A stretch of 8,710 nucleotides of DNA from Thermohalobaculum sp038528605 (GCA_038528605.1 JBCBEP010000130.1:1-8710), one strand, 5' to 3'. Shown: positions 1 to 5,796, counted from the first letter of the stretch. Notes: generated from the letters alone by a model not told the origin. Translations and numbers: made by a program.

Positions 1-223
1 AGCCGTGCGGGTCCGGCCCCCAATAGGGCATGCCGGGCAGGCCGTTGGCCCAGTTCGGGGTCAGGAGGCGGAGGCTCTCCCAGGGCCGGCCGCGCCAGCT
101 TTGGCCGACGAGGCCGCGCTCGAGCAGCAGATGCTCGATGCCCCGCTGCGTAAGCTCGCGGCTCATGGCGAGGCCGGCCTGACCGGCACCGATGATGATG
201 GTGTTGGTGCGGCGGGGATGCAT
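1..223 (-). CDS. FAD-dependent oxidoreductase / flavin-containing monooxygenase-like protein, N-terminal fragment
   Basis: Only the first 74 codons are inside the window; the gene continues past the left edge. The protein begins MHPRRTNTIIIGAGQAGLAMS, a hydrophobic beta strand followed by the GxGxxG dinucleotide-binding turn (residues 12-17). An acidic residue ends the second strand (LLLERG, about 33-38), as expected for FAD binding. The following SWRGRPWESLRLLTPNW stretch and the LPG soon after it are typical of the CzcO/flavin-containing monooxygenase group (COG2072), which uses FAD and NAD(P)H to oxygenate or oxidise small molecules in the cytoplasm. The ATG at 223 is preceded by GAGGAG at a good distance, which fixes the start. 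It lies 83 nt downstream of the DUF1127 gene, with a strong hairpin between them, so it may be the last member of the osmC/DUF1127 group or have separate expression. The substrate cannot be told from this fragment. Confidence 0.85.
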   Translation of the reverse strand, partial: MHPRRTNTIIIGAGQAGLAMSRELTQRGIEHLLLERGLVGQSWRGRPWESLRLLTPNWANGLPGMPYWGPDPHG

Positions 224-270
224 GGCGTCCGCTCCTCTCTTCGCGGTCGTTCGGGGGCGATCTTTGGGCT

Positions 271-299
271 GCGGGTCCCGGGAGGTTCCCGGGGCCCGC
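271..299 (-). terminator. strong GC-rich hairpin between the DUF1127 gene and the flavoprotein gene
   Basis: Arms 271-282 and 288-299 pair over 12 positions around a 5-nt loop. Eleven are Watson-Crick; position 276/294 is a G-U wobble on the plus strand and a C-A mismatch in the minus-strand transcript. The hairpin starts 8 nt after the DUF1127 stop codon. No T-run follows on the minus strand, so it is not a textbook intrinsic terminator. It could be a weak terminator, an attenuator ahead of the flavoprotein gene, or a 3' stabiliser of the upstream mRNA. Confidence 0.5.
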
Positions 300-306
300 A
301 TGGGGG

Positions 307-588
307 TTACCAGTCGTCCCGGGCGAGCACGGGCGTGGTGAACAGGTCGCGGATGTCGGCGTCCGTCAGCGCAATGTCGCGGCGCAGATGCGCGTTGATC
401 AGCAGCTTCCGGCGCTGCTCGATCCGGCGCGCGCGCCGGGCCGAGAGGGCCGCGAGGAACCGGCGGAGCGCGGCGAGCGCGGGCCGGAGGATTGGCCCGA
501 AGACGGGTCCGAAGACGGGTCCGAAGACGGGCCGGATCACGGTGCTTGGGGCGGGCGGCAGGGGTGCCGCGCTGGTCCCGAATGTCAT
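307..588 (-). CDS. DUF1127 (YjiS-like) small protein with PVFG repeats
   Basis: This 93-residue protein ends in a DUF1127-like segment. A basic helix (RRARRIEQRRKLLINAHLRR, about 50-69) leads into RRDIALTDADI, matching the family pattern 'L-x-D-I-G-L-(S/T)-x-x-D-I'. DUF1127 proteins are small, arginine-rich and common in alphaproteobacteria; some have been implicated in RNA binding and metabolic regulation, but the role of this one is unknown. The family is often about 45-70 residues. The extra length here is a proline-rich N-terminus holding three consecutive PVFG units, encoded by a 12-bp tandem repeat (494-529). The ATG at 588 has AGGAGA just upstream. The gene begins 24 nt after the OsmC stop, so the two are probably co-transcribed. 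Confidence in the domain is good; it rests on the C-terminal motif alone. Confidence 0.8.
   Translation of the reverse strand: MTFGTSAAPLPPAPSTVIRPVFGPVFGPVFGPILRPALAALRRFLAALSARRARRIEQRRKLLINAHLRRDIALTDADIRDLFTTPVLARDDW
494..529. repeat. 12-bp tandem repeat, three copies, in the DUF1127 gene
   Basis: Units at 494-505, 506-517 and 518-529 read ggYccgaagacg on the plus strand; the first differs from the others by one base. A degenerate fourth unit follows at 530-541. The period is a multiple of three, so copy-number change would add or remove PVFG blocks without breaking the reading frame. Confidence 0.85.
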
Positions 589-612
589 TGGAAGTCTCCT
601 AAGGGTTACGGC

Positions 613-1179
613 TCAGGCCACGCTCACATGGACGGCGGTGGGGTTGGTGATGATGTCGAAGACGGCCGAGCGCCGCTGCGACTGGGCGACGAGCGCCGCG
701 ATGTCCTCGGCCGAGGCGTCGGCATCCACGTGGAAGGTCACGCGGATGGCGCTGAAGCCGTTCCGCACGCCTGCGTCGATGCCCAGGATTCCCTGCAGAT
801 CCATGTCGCCCTCGACCTCGGCCCGGACGCTGCGGAGCTGGATGCCGCGGTTCTGGGCGACGGTGGCGACGCCCGCGGTGAGGCAGCTGGCGAGGCCGGC
901 GAGGACGATCTCCACGGGCGTGGCGCCGTTGTTCTCGGCAGCGAACTGGGGCGGGTGGTCCGCATCGATGATGTGGGTGCGCTCCCGCGTCTGCTCCTCG
1001 CCGAGGCCGAAGAAGCCCGCCATCACGGAGCGGCTATGGGTGCCGCTCTGCCAGTCGCAGCGGGCGCGCCAGGTGAACTGGGCGCCGGCGGGTGCGTCGG
1101 TAAGGGCGGCGCGGGCGTCGAGGATCGCCTCGAGGTTAACGCCGTTGTCGGTTGCGGTGGTACGCGTCTCGATGGTCAT
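613..1179 (-). CDS. OsmC family protein
   Basis: This 188-residue cytoplasmic protein belongs to the OsmC/Ohr superfamily. The central segment ATPVEIVLAGLASCLTAGVA (about 86-105) is the hallmark helix carrying the conserved cysteine (Cys99), which in characterised members reacts with organic hydroperoxides. The C-terminal SAVFDIITNP (171-180) matches the 'SPVFDTLTNPVPV' ending of one OsmC subfamily. The second cysteine of thiol-peroxidase members is absent from the expected C-terminal helix (AQSQRRSAVFD). The only other cysteine is Cys41 in the N-terminal strand region. Peroxidase activity by the classical two-cysteine mechanism is therefore doubtful. The ATG at 1179 follows AAAGGAACCAAGG, an acceptable ribosome binding site. 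The gene leads a probable transcription unit with the DUF1127 gene (24-nt gap) and has paired inverted repeats upstream (1247-1293). The family call is firm; the substrate is unknown. Confidence 0.9.
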   Translation of the reverse strand: MTIETRTTATDNGVNLEAILDARAALTDAPAGAQFTWRARCDWQSGTHSRSVMAGFFGLGEEQTRERTHIIDADHPPQFAAENNGATPVEIVLAGLASCLTAGVATVAQNRGIQLRSVRAEVEGDMDLQGILGIDAGVRNGFSAIRVTFHVDADASAEDIAALVAQSQRRSAVFDIITNPTAVHVSVA

Positions 1180-1246
1180 GCCTTGGTTCCTTTGGCTTGG
1201 CCGCCGGCATGCGCCTCTGGCATGGCCGGCTGGGTGAGCGGAACCT

Positions 1247-1293
1247 GGGCGCCTGGCGCCCCGAAATCCTGATGACGATGTGAAGGATTTCGG
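1247..1293. promoter_or_regulatory. two adjoining inverted repeats upstream of the osmC-like gene
   Basis: Positions 1247-1261 form the odd palindrome GGGCGCC-T-GGCGCCC. It shares its last base with a second perfect inverted repeat: CCGAAATCCT (1261-1270) and AGGATTTCGG (1284-1293), separated by 13 nt. The second pair has arm centres 23 bp apart, about two helical turns, which suits a dimeric regulator contacting one face of the DNA. It could equally form a 5'-leader hairpin. The block ends 68 nt before the OsmC start codon. I cannot name a regulator; the arms do not resemble the OhrR consensus. Confidence 0.45.
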
Positions 1294-1446
1294 AGGATTG
1301 GTTTTGCCTAGGCGCCGGAGCCGCGCCGCGCGGATCGGCGACGGACCGTCGCCGTTGCTGGTCGCCCATGGCCCCAGCCGTGGCCGGAAACCCGGGTGGC
1401 TTCGGGTGCGTGCTGCGGGAAGGCGCGCCGCGATTGCGGGCTTGGG

Positions 1447-1519
1447 GGCAGTGCAGGCCGTCCTGGCAGTGCAGGCCCGGGCGCCCCTTGCAGGCTGGGT
1501 GGGCAGTGCAGGCTGGGTG
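1447..1519. repeat. dispersed short direct repeats downstream of the glycosyltransferase gene
   Basis: The 12-mer ggcagtgcaggc occurs at 1447-1458, 1465-1476 and 1502-1513. An overlapping 12-mer gcaggctgggtg occurs at 1490-1501 and 1508-1519. The first two copies and the last pair are each spaced by 18 bp. The block lies just after the stop codon of the upstream gene, so it is noncoding as annotated. Confidence 0.7.
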
Positions 1520-1524
1520 CGCCG

Positions 1525-3474
1525 CTAGGGGGCGATATCCGCGGGCGGTGCGCCGGTTGCGGCACGGCGATGGGCCTCGCTGAGCGCGGCTTCGAAGGTG
1601 CGGGTATAGCGCTCGGGGTCGAACGGGCCGCCGGGGGCATTGGACGCGGCGAGGCGGGTGCGCAGTGTCTCGAGCGCCGTGGCATCCCGGGCGAGCAGCC
1701 GGGCGCGGGCGGCGTATTGCTCGGCCGTGTCGGTCACGAGCTCCGGCAGGCCCGCGGCTTCGAGAAGGCTCGCGGCCATGCGGGCAGGATAGCCCCGGCC
1801 GCGACGGGTGAGGACCGGCAGGCCGGCGGCGAGCGCATCCCCCGCCGTGGCGCCGGCGCCGTAGATCGCGGTGTCGAGGAAGAGGTCGGCTGCCGAAAGA
1901 CGGTCGAGATAGGTCTCGTAAGGAGCCTTGCCCGTGGTGATCAGGCGCTCGGGGGCGATGCCTGCCTGCGTGGCCGCGGCGCGGAGGGCGTGTTCTGAGC
2001 TCGGGTGGGCGGTGTAGAGCCAGAGGACGCTGCCCTCGATCTCGCGGAGAAGGTCGAGCCAGAGGGCGATGTCAGACCGCGCGATCTTGTAGGGGTCGTT
2101 GAAGCTGCAGAAGACGAAGCCTTCCGGTGGCAGGCCGTGGCGGGCGCGGGCCGCTGAGCGGGCTGCCGAACTGTCAATCGGGGCAGGCAGGGTTCCTGGC
2201 ATGGCGCCGGGCAGAGCACTGGGCAGAGCACTGGGCAGAGCACTGGGTAGAGCACTGGGCAGGGATCCGGGCAGCGCACTTGGCCGGGTGGTGTCGTCCC
2301 GCGGCTGGTAGGTGTCGGGCATGAGGATCAGGCATTCGTCGTAGGCGGCGCGGGCCTCCTCGGGGATCAGCCTGCGGTCGGCCACGAGGTAGTCGATGAA
2401 AGGCGCGCCCATGCTGCCGGGATAGCCGAGGAAGCTGATCTGCACGGGCGCTGCGCGGGCGGCGAGGATGCCGGTGCGCGCGCGCAGGGTGTAGCCGGTG
2501 AGATCGATCGCGATGTCGAGGCCGCGGCTGCGCGCGAGGGCGGCGGCGTCCTGATCGCTGAGATCGCGGATGTCGTGAAACCTCCCGAAGGCGCGGCGCA
2601 GCCGGTCCGCGAACGGTCCCGCCGGCCCGTTGCCATAGGAGAAGGCCTCGATCTCGAACGCCGCCGGGTCGTGCAGCTCGAAGAGGCGGACGGCGAGGCG
2701 CATCACGGGGTGTTCGTGGAACTCGGCGGAGAAATAGCCGATGCGGATCTTCTCGCCGGGCGCCTTCGGCCGGGCGGGGAGGGGCTCGCCGGCGGTGAAG
2801 CGCCGGGCGGCCCAGAGGCGGGCGCGCGCGAGGTTGCGCTCTGGGCTGTCGTCGAAGGAGAGGAGGGAGAAGGGCGGCACCTCCTCGCCCTCGATGCCCA
2901 GCGTCTCGCGGCGGGGCGCGAAGGTCTCGGCGGCGGACCAGTCGTTGATCCGCGCCTGCTGGTAGATGCATTGGGCGAGGACGGCGGCGGCTGAGGGGTC
3001 GAGGGCAAGGGCGCGGCGGAAGGCCTCGATGGCGGCTTCGATCTCGCCGAGATCCTTGAGCGCGATGGCGAGGTTGTTCTCCGCGTCGAAGAAGTCCGGC
3101 CGGAGGGTGAGGGCCTGGCGCAACTGCGCCGCCGCAGGCCACGGCCGGCCCAGGCGGAGGAGGGCGATGGCGAGGTTGTTGAGGGCCTCGGGATAGTCAG
3201 GCCGGAGAGCGAGGGCCTGTCGGAAGCTGTCGACAGCCCGGTCGAGCGCGCCGTGATCCGTGAGGGCGAGCCCGAGATTGTTATGCGCCTCGGCAAAGCG
3301 CGGGGCGGCCTTGAGGCAAGCCTCCAGGGCCGCGATGGCCGGCCCGCTCGCACGATCCGCGAGGTGGAGGAGCGCGCGCTCGTTGAGCGCTTCGGGGTAG
3401 GCGGGGGCGGCGGCGAGGCAGCGGTCGAGCGCCGTGCGGGCAGCGGCGCCATGGCCGAGCGCCTTCTCCGCCAT
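1525..3474 (-). CDS. GT41 catalytic-domain part of the frameshifted glycosyltransferase, as openly readable
   Basis: The downstream frame reads 649 residues from the ATG at 3474; the same frame stays open back to the C-run. Residues 1-165 contain about five TPRs, recognisable by LNERALLHLAD, AHNNLGLALTDHG, ALNNLAIALLRLG and AENNLAIALKDLG. The catalytic domain follows. FSAEFHEHPVM (248-258) contains the expected catalytic-base His (255). It continues with IDLTGYT (323-329), APVQISFLGYPGSMG (342-356), MPDTYQ (385-390), GFVFCSFNDPYKI (452-464, with the donor-binding Lys463), ADLFLDT (529-535) and DALAAGLPVLT (546-556). The animal HTT motif is replaced by GAT (541-543), a change I believe is common in bacterial homologues. 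An unusual SALP-repeat insert (399-430) sits between the two catalytic lobes. The ATG at 3474 is mid-TPR and is probably not the native start. Confidence 0.8.
   Translation of the reverse strand: MAEKALGHGAAARTALDRCLAAAPAYPEALNERALLHLADRASGPAIAALEACLKAAPRFAEAHNNLGLALTDHGALDRAVDSFRQALALRPDYPEALNNLAIALLRLGRPWPAAAQLRQALTLRPDFFDAENNLAIALKDLGEIEAAIEAFRRALALDPSAAAVLAQCIYQQARINDWSAAETFAPRRETLGIEGEEVPPFSLLSFDDSPERNLARARLWAARRFTAGEPLPARPKAPGEKIRIGYFSAEFHEHPVMRLAVRLFELHDPAAFEIEAFSYGNGPAGPFADRLRRAFGRFHDIRDLSDQDAAALARSRGLDIAIDLTGYTLRARTGILAARAAPVQISFLGYPGSMGAPFIDYLVADRRLIPEEARAAYDECLILMPDTYQPRDDTTRPSALPGSLPSALPSALPSALPSALPGAMPGTLPAPIDSSAARSAARARHGLPPEGFVFCSFNDPYKIARSDIALWLDLLREIEGSVLWLYTAHPSSEHALRAAATQAGIAPERLITTGKAPYETYLDRLSAADLFLDTAIYGAGATAGDALAAGLPVLTRRGRGYPARMAASLLEAAGLPELVTDTAEQYAARARLLARDATALETLRTRLAASNAPGGPFDPERYTRTFEAALSEAHRRAATGAPPADIAP
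2209..2280. repeat. 12-bp tandem repeat, six units, inside the GT41 catalytic domain
   Basis: Units of gggcagagcact run without gaps: 2209-2220, 2221-2232 and 2233-2244 are identical, 2245-2256 differs by one base, 2257-2268 is diverged, and 2269-2280 differs by one base. The coding strand reads SALP SALP SALP SALP GSLP SALP from left to right. Further degenerate G-x-x-P units (GAMP, GTLP) follow on the left side. The period keeps the reading frame, so length change would be tolerated. Confidence 0.95.
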
Positions 3475-4063
3475 GGCGAGGTTGAACTGGACGCCGGGGT
3501 GCCTGGGCTGGAGGGCGGCGGCGCGGCGCAGGCTTTCCGCGGCCGGGGCGTGGCGGCCCTGCCTGAGCTGTATGGTGCCGAGGTTGAAGGGCGCGTCCGG
3601 AAAGCGGGGGGTCGACCGCGGCGGCGCGGGCGAAGGCGGCCTCTGCCTCCTCCAGCCGGTTCAGCGCCGCATATGCCGCGCCCAGCAGGTTCCAGGGCAG
3701 GGGCGAGCCGGGGTGGCGCCTGGTGAGCGCCGAAGCGCCCTGCAGAACCTCGGCATGGCGCCCTGCCTCGAAGGCCGCGCCGAGGGGGACGAGGGCGCGG
3801 TGCAGCTCGTCGGCCGGGCGGCCCGGCTTTGGCGCTGGTGCAGGTCCTTGTCCCGGCCGTGGTGCAGGCGCCCTTGTGGGCCTTGTTGGAGGCCCTGTTG
3901 TGGGCCGGGCGGCGGGCAAGGCGGCGAGGGCCTTCTGCGCGTCGCGGTTGCCGGGCTGGGCCTTGAGGATGGCGCGCAGGATGGCGGCGGCCTCCGCCAC
4001 CTCGCCCTTCGCGGCATGGGCCCTGGCGCGTCTCAGCGCTTCCTTGGCCGTTACCTTCGCCAC
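3281..4063 (-). CDS. N-terminal TPR part of the frameshifted glycosyltransferase
   Basis: From GTG 4063 the protein starts VAKVTAKEALRRARAHAAKG, followed by a helical pair EAAAILRAILKAQPGNRDAQ of TPR type. A Pro/Ala/Gly-rich linker follows (PTTGPPTRPTRAPAPRPGQG and on). TPR helices resume at ADELHRALVPLGAAFEAGRH and WNLLGAAYAALNRLEEAEAA. After AAAVDP the frame is wrong for the gene: the remainder is Pro/Arg-rich, lacks TPR character, and stops at 3281 inside the downstream half. The genuine part is therefore only about 4063-3612. GCAGGAGA lies immediately upstream of the GTG. The linker is itself repetitive, in keeping with other repeats in this gene. Confidence 0.6.
   Translation of the reverse strand: MAKVTAKEALRRARAHAAKGEVAEAAAILRAILKAQPGNRDAQKALAALPAARPTTGPPTRPTRAPAPRPGQGPAPAPKPGRPADELHRALVPLGAAFEAGRHAEVLQGASALTRRHPGSPLPWNLLGAAYAALNRLEEAEAAFARAAAVDPPLSGRALQPRHHTAQAGPPRPGRGKPAPRRRPPAQAPRRPVQPRHGGEGARPWRRCPHGARPLPRRRPRLPRSAQRARAPPPRGSCERAGHRGPGGLPQGRPALCRGA
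3606..3611 (-). other. six-base homopolymer at the glycosyltransferase frameshift
   Basis: The plus strand reads gcggggggtcgac; the coding strand reads GTC GAC CCC CCG CTT in the upstream frame. Deleting one C gives GTC GAC CCC CGC TTT CCG and restores the TPR reading frame through to the catalytic domain. The run is the only place where both frames join with good TPR sequence on each side. Confidence 0.8.
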
Positions 4064-4090
4064 GCTCTCCTGCCCTCCGCCTCGCGATGA

Positions 4091-4177
4091 CGCCCCGTAG
4101 CACAGCCGTAGCACTGCCCCGTAGCGCTGCCGCAGCATCGCCCCGCAGCATCGCCCCGTCGCTTCGCCCCGCAGCGC
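4091..4177. repeat. imperfect 11-13 bp tandem repeat in the leader of the glycosyltransferase gene
   Basis: Seven units fit the pattern (t/g)ccccg(t/c)agca/gc on the plus strand: 4091-4103, 4104-4114, 4115-4127, 4128-4139, 4140-4152, 4153-4165 and 4166-4177. Unit length varies between 11 and 13, so the array would not keep one reading frame. This supports the view that it is untranslated leader and that translation starts at 4063. The array ends 28 nt before that start, between permease and glycosyltransferase. Confidence 0.65.
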
Positions 4178-4243
4178 CGCCTTGCTGCCTGTGCGCCGCT
4201 GAGGGGGGACCGCCATCAGGTAGCCGCCATGAGGCGATCGCTA

Positions 4244-5008
4244 TCAGCTTGCGGGCCGTTCCGCCCAGCCCGCGAAGATCCGCTCGAGGGCGACCACCGC
4301 GTAGTAGAGCGCGATGCCGAGGACGGCGAGGGCGATCAGCACCGCGAACATGAGCGGGTAGTTCGAGTTCGTCTGCCCCGAGAGGAAGAGCGCGCCGAGC
4401 CCGCGGCCATGGGGCGAGACGATCTCGACGAGATTGGTGCCGATGAAGGCGAGGGTGACCGAGACCTTCAGGGCGCCGAAGAACTCCGGCAGCGTCTTCG
4501 GCAGGGCGATCTTCCAGAAGATGGTGAGGTTCGAGGCGCCGAGGGCGCGCAGGATGTCCCGATACTCCGGCTCGAGGGTGGAGAGGCCGACGGCGATGGA
4601 GACGGCGATGGGGAAGAAGGAGATGAGGAAGGCCATCAGCACCGTGTTGAAGTCGTGCTGGCCGATGAAGAGGAGGGCGAGCACGGGCACCAGCGTGGCC
4701 TTGGGGATGGCGTTGAAGCCGACGAGGAGCGGGTAGAGACCGTCCCGCGCCGTCCGGGAGAAGCCCATGATCATGCCGAGGAGGAGGCCGACGATGACGG
4801 CCAGCAGGAGGCCCACGACCGTGCGCCACAGCGTCTCCCAGGCGCCGATGAGGAAGAGATCGGCGAAGCGGATATAGGCGGCGGGCAGGTCGCTTGGCGA
4901 GGCCATCACGAAGTCCGGCCAGCCATTGGCCCAGACCAGCAGTTCCCAGAGCGCCGTGAAGAGGATGATGGCGAGGATGGGGACGGCGATGCGCTGGAGA
5001 CGCTCCAT
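4244..5008 (-). CDS. NitT/TauT-family ABC transporter permease
   Basis: This 254-residue inner-membrane protein is the usual length for SsuC/TauC-type permeases. Hydrophobic spans are visible at about 8-26, 62-83, 103-116, 123-145, 184-196 and 219-242. The cytoplasmic EAA loop that docks with the ATPase is clear at about 150-172 (DILRALGASNLTIFWKIALP), with the conserved Gly158 and the I-x-LP ending. The family motif FNAIPKATLVPVLALLF sits at 98-114. Its start codon overlaps the ATPase stop by one base (TGATG at 5010-5006), so the two are translationally coupled. Together with the upstream ATPase and binding protein it forms an importer that appears complete if the permease works as a homodimer. 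The next gene on the same strand is the glycosyltransferase, 180 nt downstream. The substrate is not evident. Confidence 0.93.
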   Translation of the reverse strand: MERLQRIAVPILAIILFTALWELLVWANGWPDFVMASPSDLPAAYIRFADLFLIGAWETLWRTVVGLLLAVIVGLLLGMIMGFSRTARDGLYPLLVGFNAIPKATLVPVLALLFIGQHDFNTVLMAFLISFFPIAVSIAVGLSTLEPEYRDILRALGASNLTIFWKIALPKTLPEFFGALKVSVTLAFIGTNLVEIVSPHGRGLGALFLSGQTNSNYPLMFAVLIALAVLGIALYYAVVALERIFAGWAERPAS

Positions 5009-5796
5009 CAGCCCGCATCCTCCACCGGCCGGCCCTGGGCGATCTTGATCTCGTCGCGGAGGGTGTGGAGCATCTGCCCCACCTCGGGCGTGAACAGGAT
5101 GTCGAGGCTGCGGTCCGCGGGGAGATCGACCTCGACCACGCGCTGGGTGCGCGCGGGGCGGCCCGAGAGCACCACGACCTGGTCGCCGAGGAAGACGCTT
5201 TCCCGCAGGTCGTGGGTGATGAGAAGGGCGGTGAAGGGTTCGGCCTGGCGGAGGCCGCGCATCGTTTGCCAGAGGTCTTCCCGCGTGAAGGCGTCGAGCG
5301 CGCCGAAGGGCTCGTCCATGATCAGCACGTCGGGCTTGTGCACGATGGCGCGGCAGAGCGAGGCGCGCTGGCGCATGCCGCCTGAGAGCTCGGACGGGCG
5401 CTTCGCCTCGAAGCCTTCGAGCCCCACCATCGCCAGCAGTTCCTCGGCCCGGGCCACGCGGTCCCGCCGCGGCATGGCGGGGGCGACGATTTCGAGCGGC
5501 AGGATGACGTTGTCGAGGATCGTGCGCCATTCGAGGAGCACGGGGTTCTGGAAGGCCATGCCCACGGTCTTGCGCGGGGAGGTGACCTTGCTGCCATGGA
5601 GCCAGACCTCGCCCTCGTCGGGCCGCATGAGCCCGGCCACGAGGCGGGTGAGCGTGGACTTGCCGCAGCCGGAAGGGCCGACGACGGCGCAGAAGGCGCC
5701 CTCGGCCACGGACATGTCCAGCCCGTCGAGCACCGGCAGGGGCCCTGCCTTGGTGCGGTAGGCGTGCCTGACCTGGCGGATTTCGAGTTGGGACAT
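5008..5796 (-). CDS. NitT/TauT-family ABC transporter ATP-binding protein
   Basis: This 262-residue cytoplasmic ATPase energises the importer. All nucleotide-binding motifs are intact: Walker A GPSGCGKST (40-48), Q-loop Gln83 in AFQNPVLLEW, signature LSGGMRQR (137-144), Walker B VLIMDEP (157-163), D-loop GALD (165-168) and the switch His195 in LLITHD. The wording LLEWRTILDNVILPLEI and DEPFGALDAFTREDLW is characteristic of the SsuB/TauB/nitrate-transport group. The ATG at 5796 lacks a clear Shine-Dalgarno sequence (GGGGCCCCGCCC precedes it), which may hold its level below that of the binding protein. It follows the binding-protein gene by 66 nt, with a hairpin between them, and overlaps the permease start. 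Confidence 0.95.
   Translation of the reverse strand: MSQLEIRQVRHAYRTKAGPLPVLDGLDMSVAEGAFCAVVGPSGCGKSTLTRLVAGLMRPDEGEVWLHGSKVTSPRKTVGMAFQNPVLLEWRTILDNVILPLEIVAPAMPRRDRVARAEELLAMVGLEGFEAKRPSELSGGMRQRASLCRAIVHKPDVLIMDEPFGALDAFTREDLWQTMRGLRQAEPFTALLITHDLRESVFLGDQVVVLSGRPARTQRVVEVDLPADRSLDILFTPEVGQMLHTLRDEIKIAQGRPVEDAG

Larger units (their letters stand above)
1180..1524. other. 345-bp intergenic region with short repeats, no convincing gene
   Basis: This stretch separates the glycosyltransferase gene from the osmC-like gene. The right half (1447-1519) holds dispersed direct repeats. The left half (1247-1293) holds two inverted repeats. Short open frames exist on both strands, but none has a recognisable domain or a good ribosome binding site. 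A promoter for the osmC/DUF1127 unit must lie in or near here if that unit is transcribed independently, but I see no strong -35/-10 pair. Confidence 0.6.
1525..4063 (-). pseudogene. TPR-containing O-GlcNAc-transferase-like (GT41/SPINDLY) glycosyltransferase, whole gene interrupted by a frameshift
   Basis: Read as one gene, this would encode roughly 845 residues: a proline-rich N-terminal linker, about seven tetratricopeptide repeats and a GT41 catalytic domain. Proteins of this class transfer a sugar from a nucleotide donor to Ser/Thr of target proteins in the cytoplasm. The frame breaks inside a run of six C on the coding strand (3606-3611). Removing one C gives a seamless TPR, AVDPRFPDAPFNLGTIQLRQ, joining the upstream frame to the downstream one. 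As it stands, translation from the 5' start leaves the TPR frame here and stops at 3281. The GTG at 4063 (VAKVTAKEAL) follows AGGAG and is preferred over the ATG at 4216, whose extra 51 residues are low-complexity repeat sequence. The gene follows the ABC permease on the same strand. It may be a real pseudogene, a sequencing error, a phase-variable gene, or a +1 frameshifted one. Confidence 0.7.

Noticed and set aside
491..541. CRISPR array suggested by the short repeats
   Set aside because: Here and at 2209-2280 the 12-bp units are contiguous, lack spacers and lie in coding sequence.
5..1237. A 410-codon plus-strand open frame across the left end
   Set aside because: It runs antisense through three supported genes and their intergenic gaps; the sequence is low-complexity and Arg/Ala/Ser-rich.
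1835..1925. Loss of the animal-type UDP-binding histidines (HTT replaced by GAT, EEH replaced by ETY) as evidence of a dead enzyme
   Set aside because: Bacterial GT41 homologues commonly have Y and NAGTT/NAGAT at these places, so this is not a sign of inactivation.
4064..4216. A 51-residue N-terminal extension of the glycosyltransferase from the ATG at 4216
   Set aside because: The extension is Arg/Gly/Cys-rich repeat sequence with variable unit length; GTG 4063 has an AGGAG next to it and begins a sensible helix.
2703..5018. A 771-codon open frame on the minus strand crossing the glycosyltransferase and permease genes
   Set aside because: It is Arg/Pro/Ser-rich with no domain and lies out of frame with clear permease and TPR sequence; such long shadows are expected in GC-rich DNA.
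4229..5761. A 510-codon open frame on the plus strand opposite the ATPase and permease
   Set aside because: It is the antisense of two unmistakable ABC genes; its composition (Glu/Asp/Gly/Arg-rich) mirrors their codon bias.
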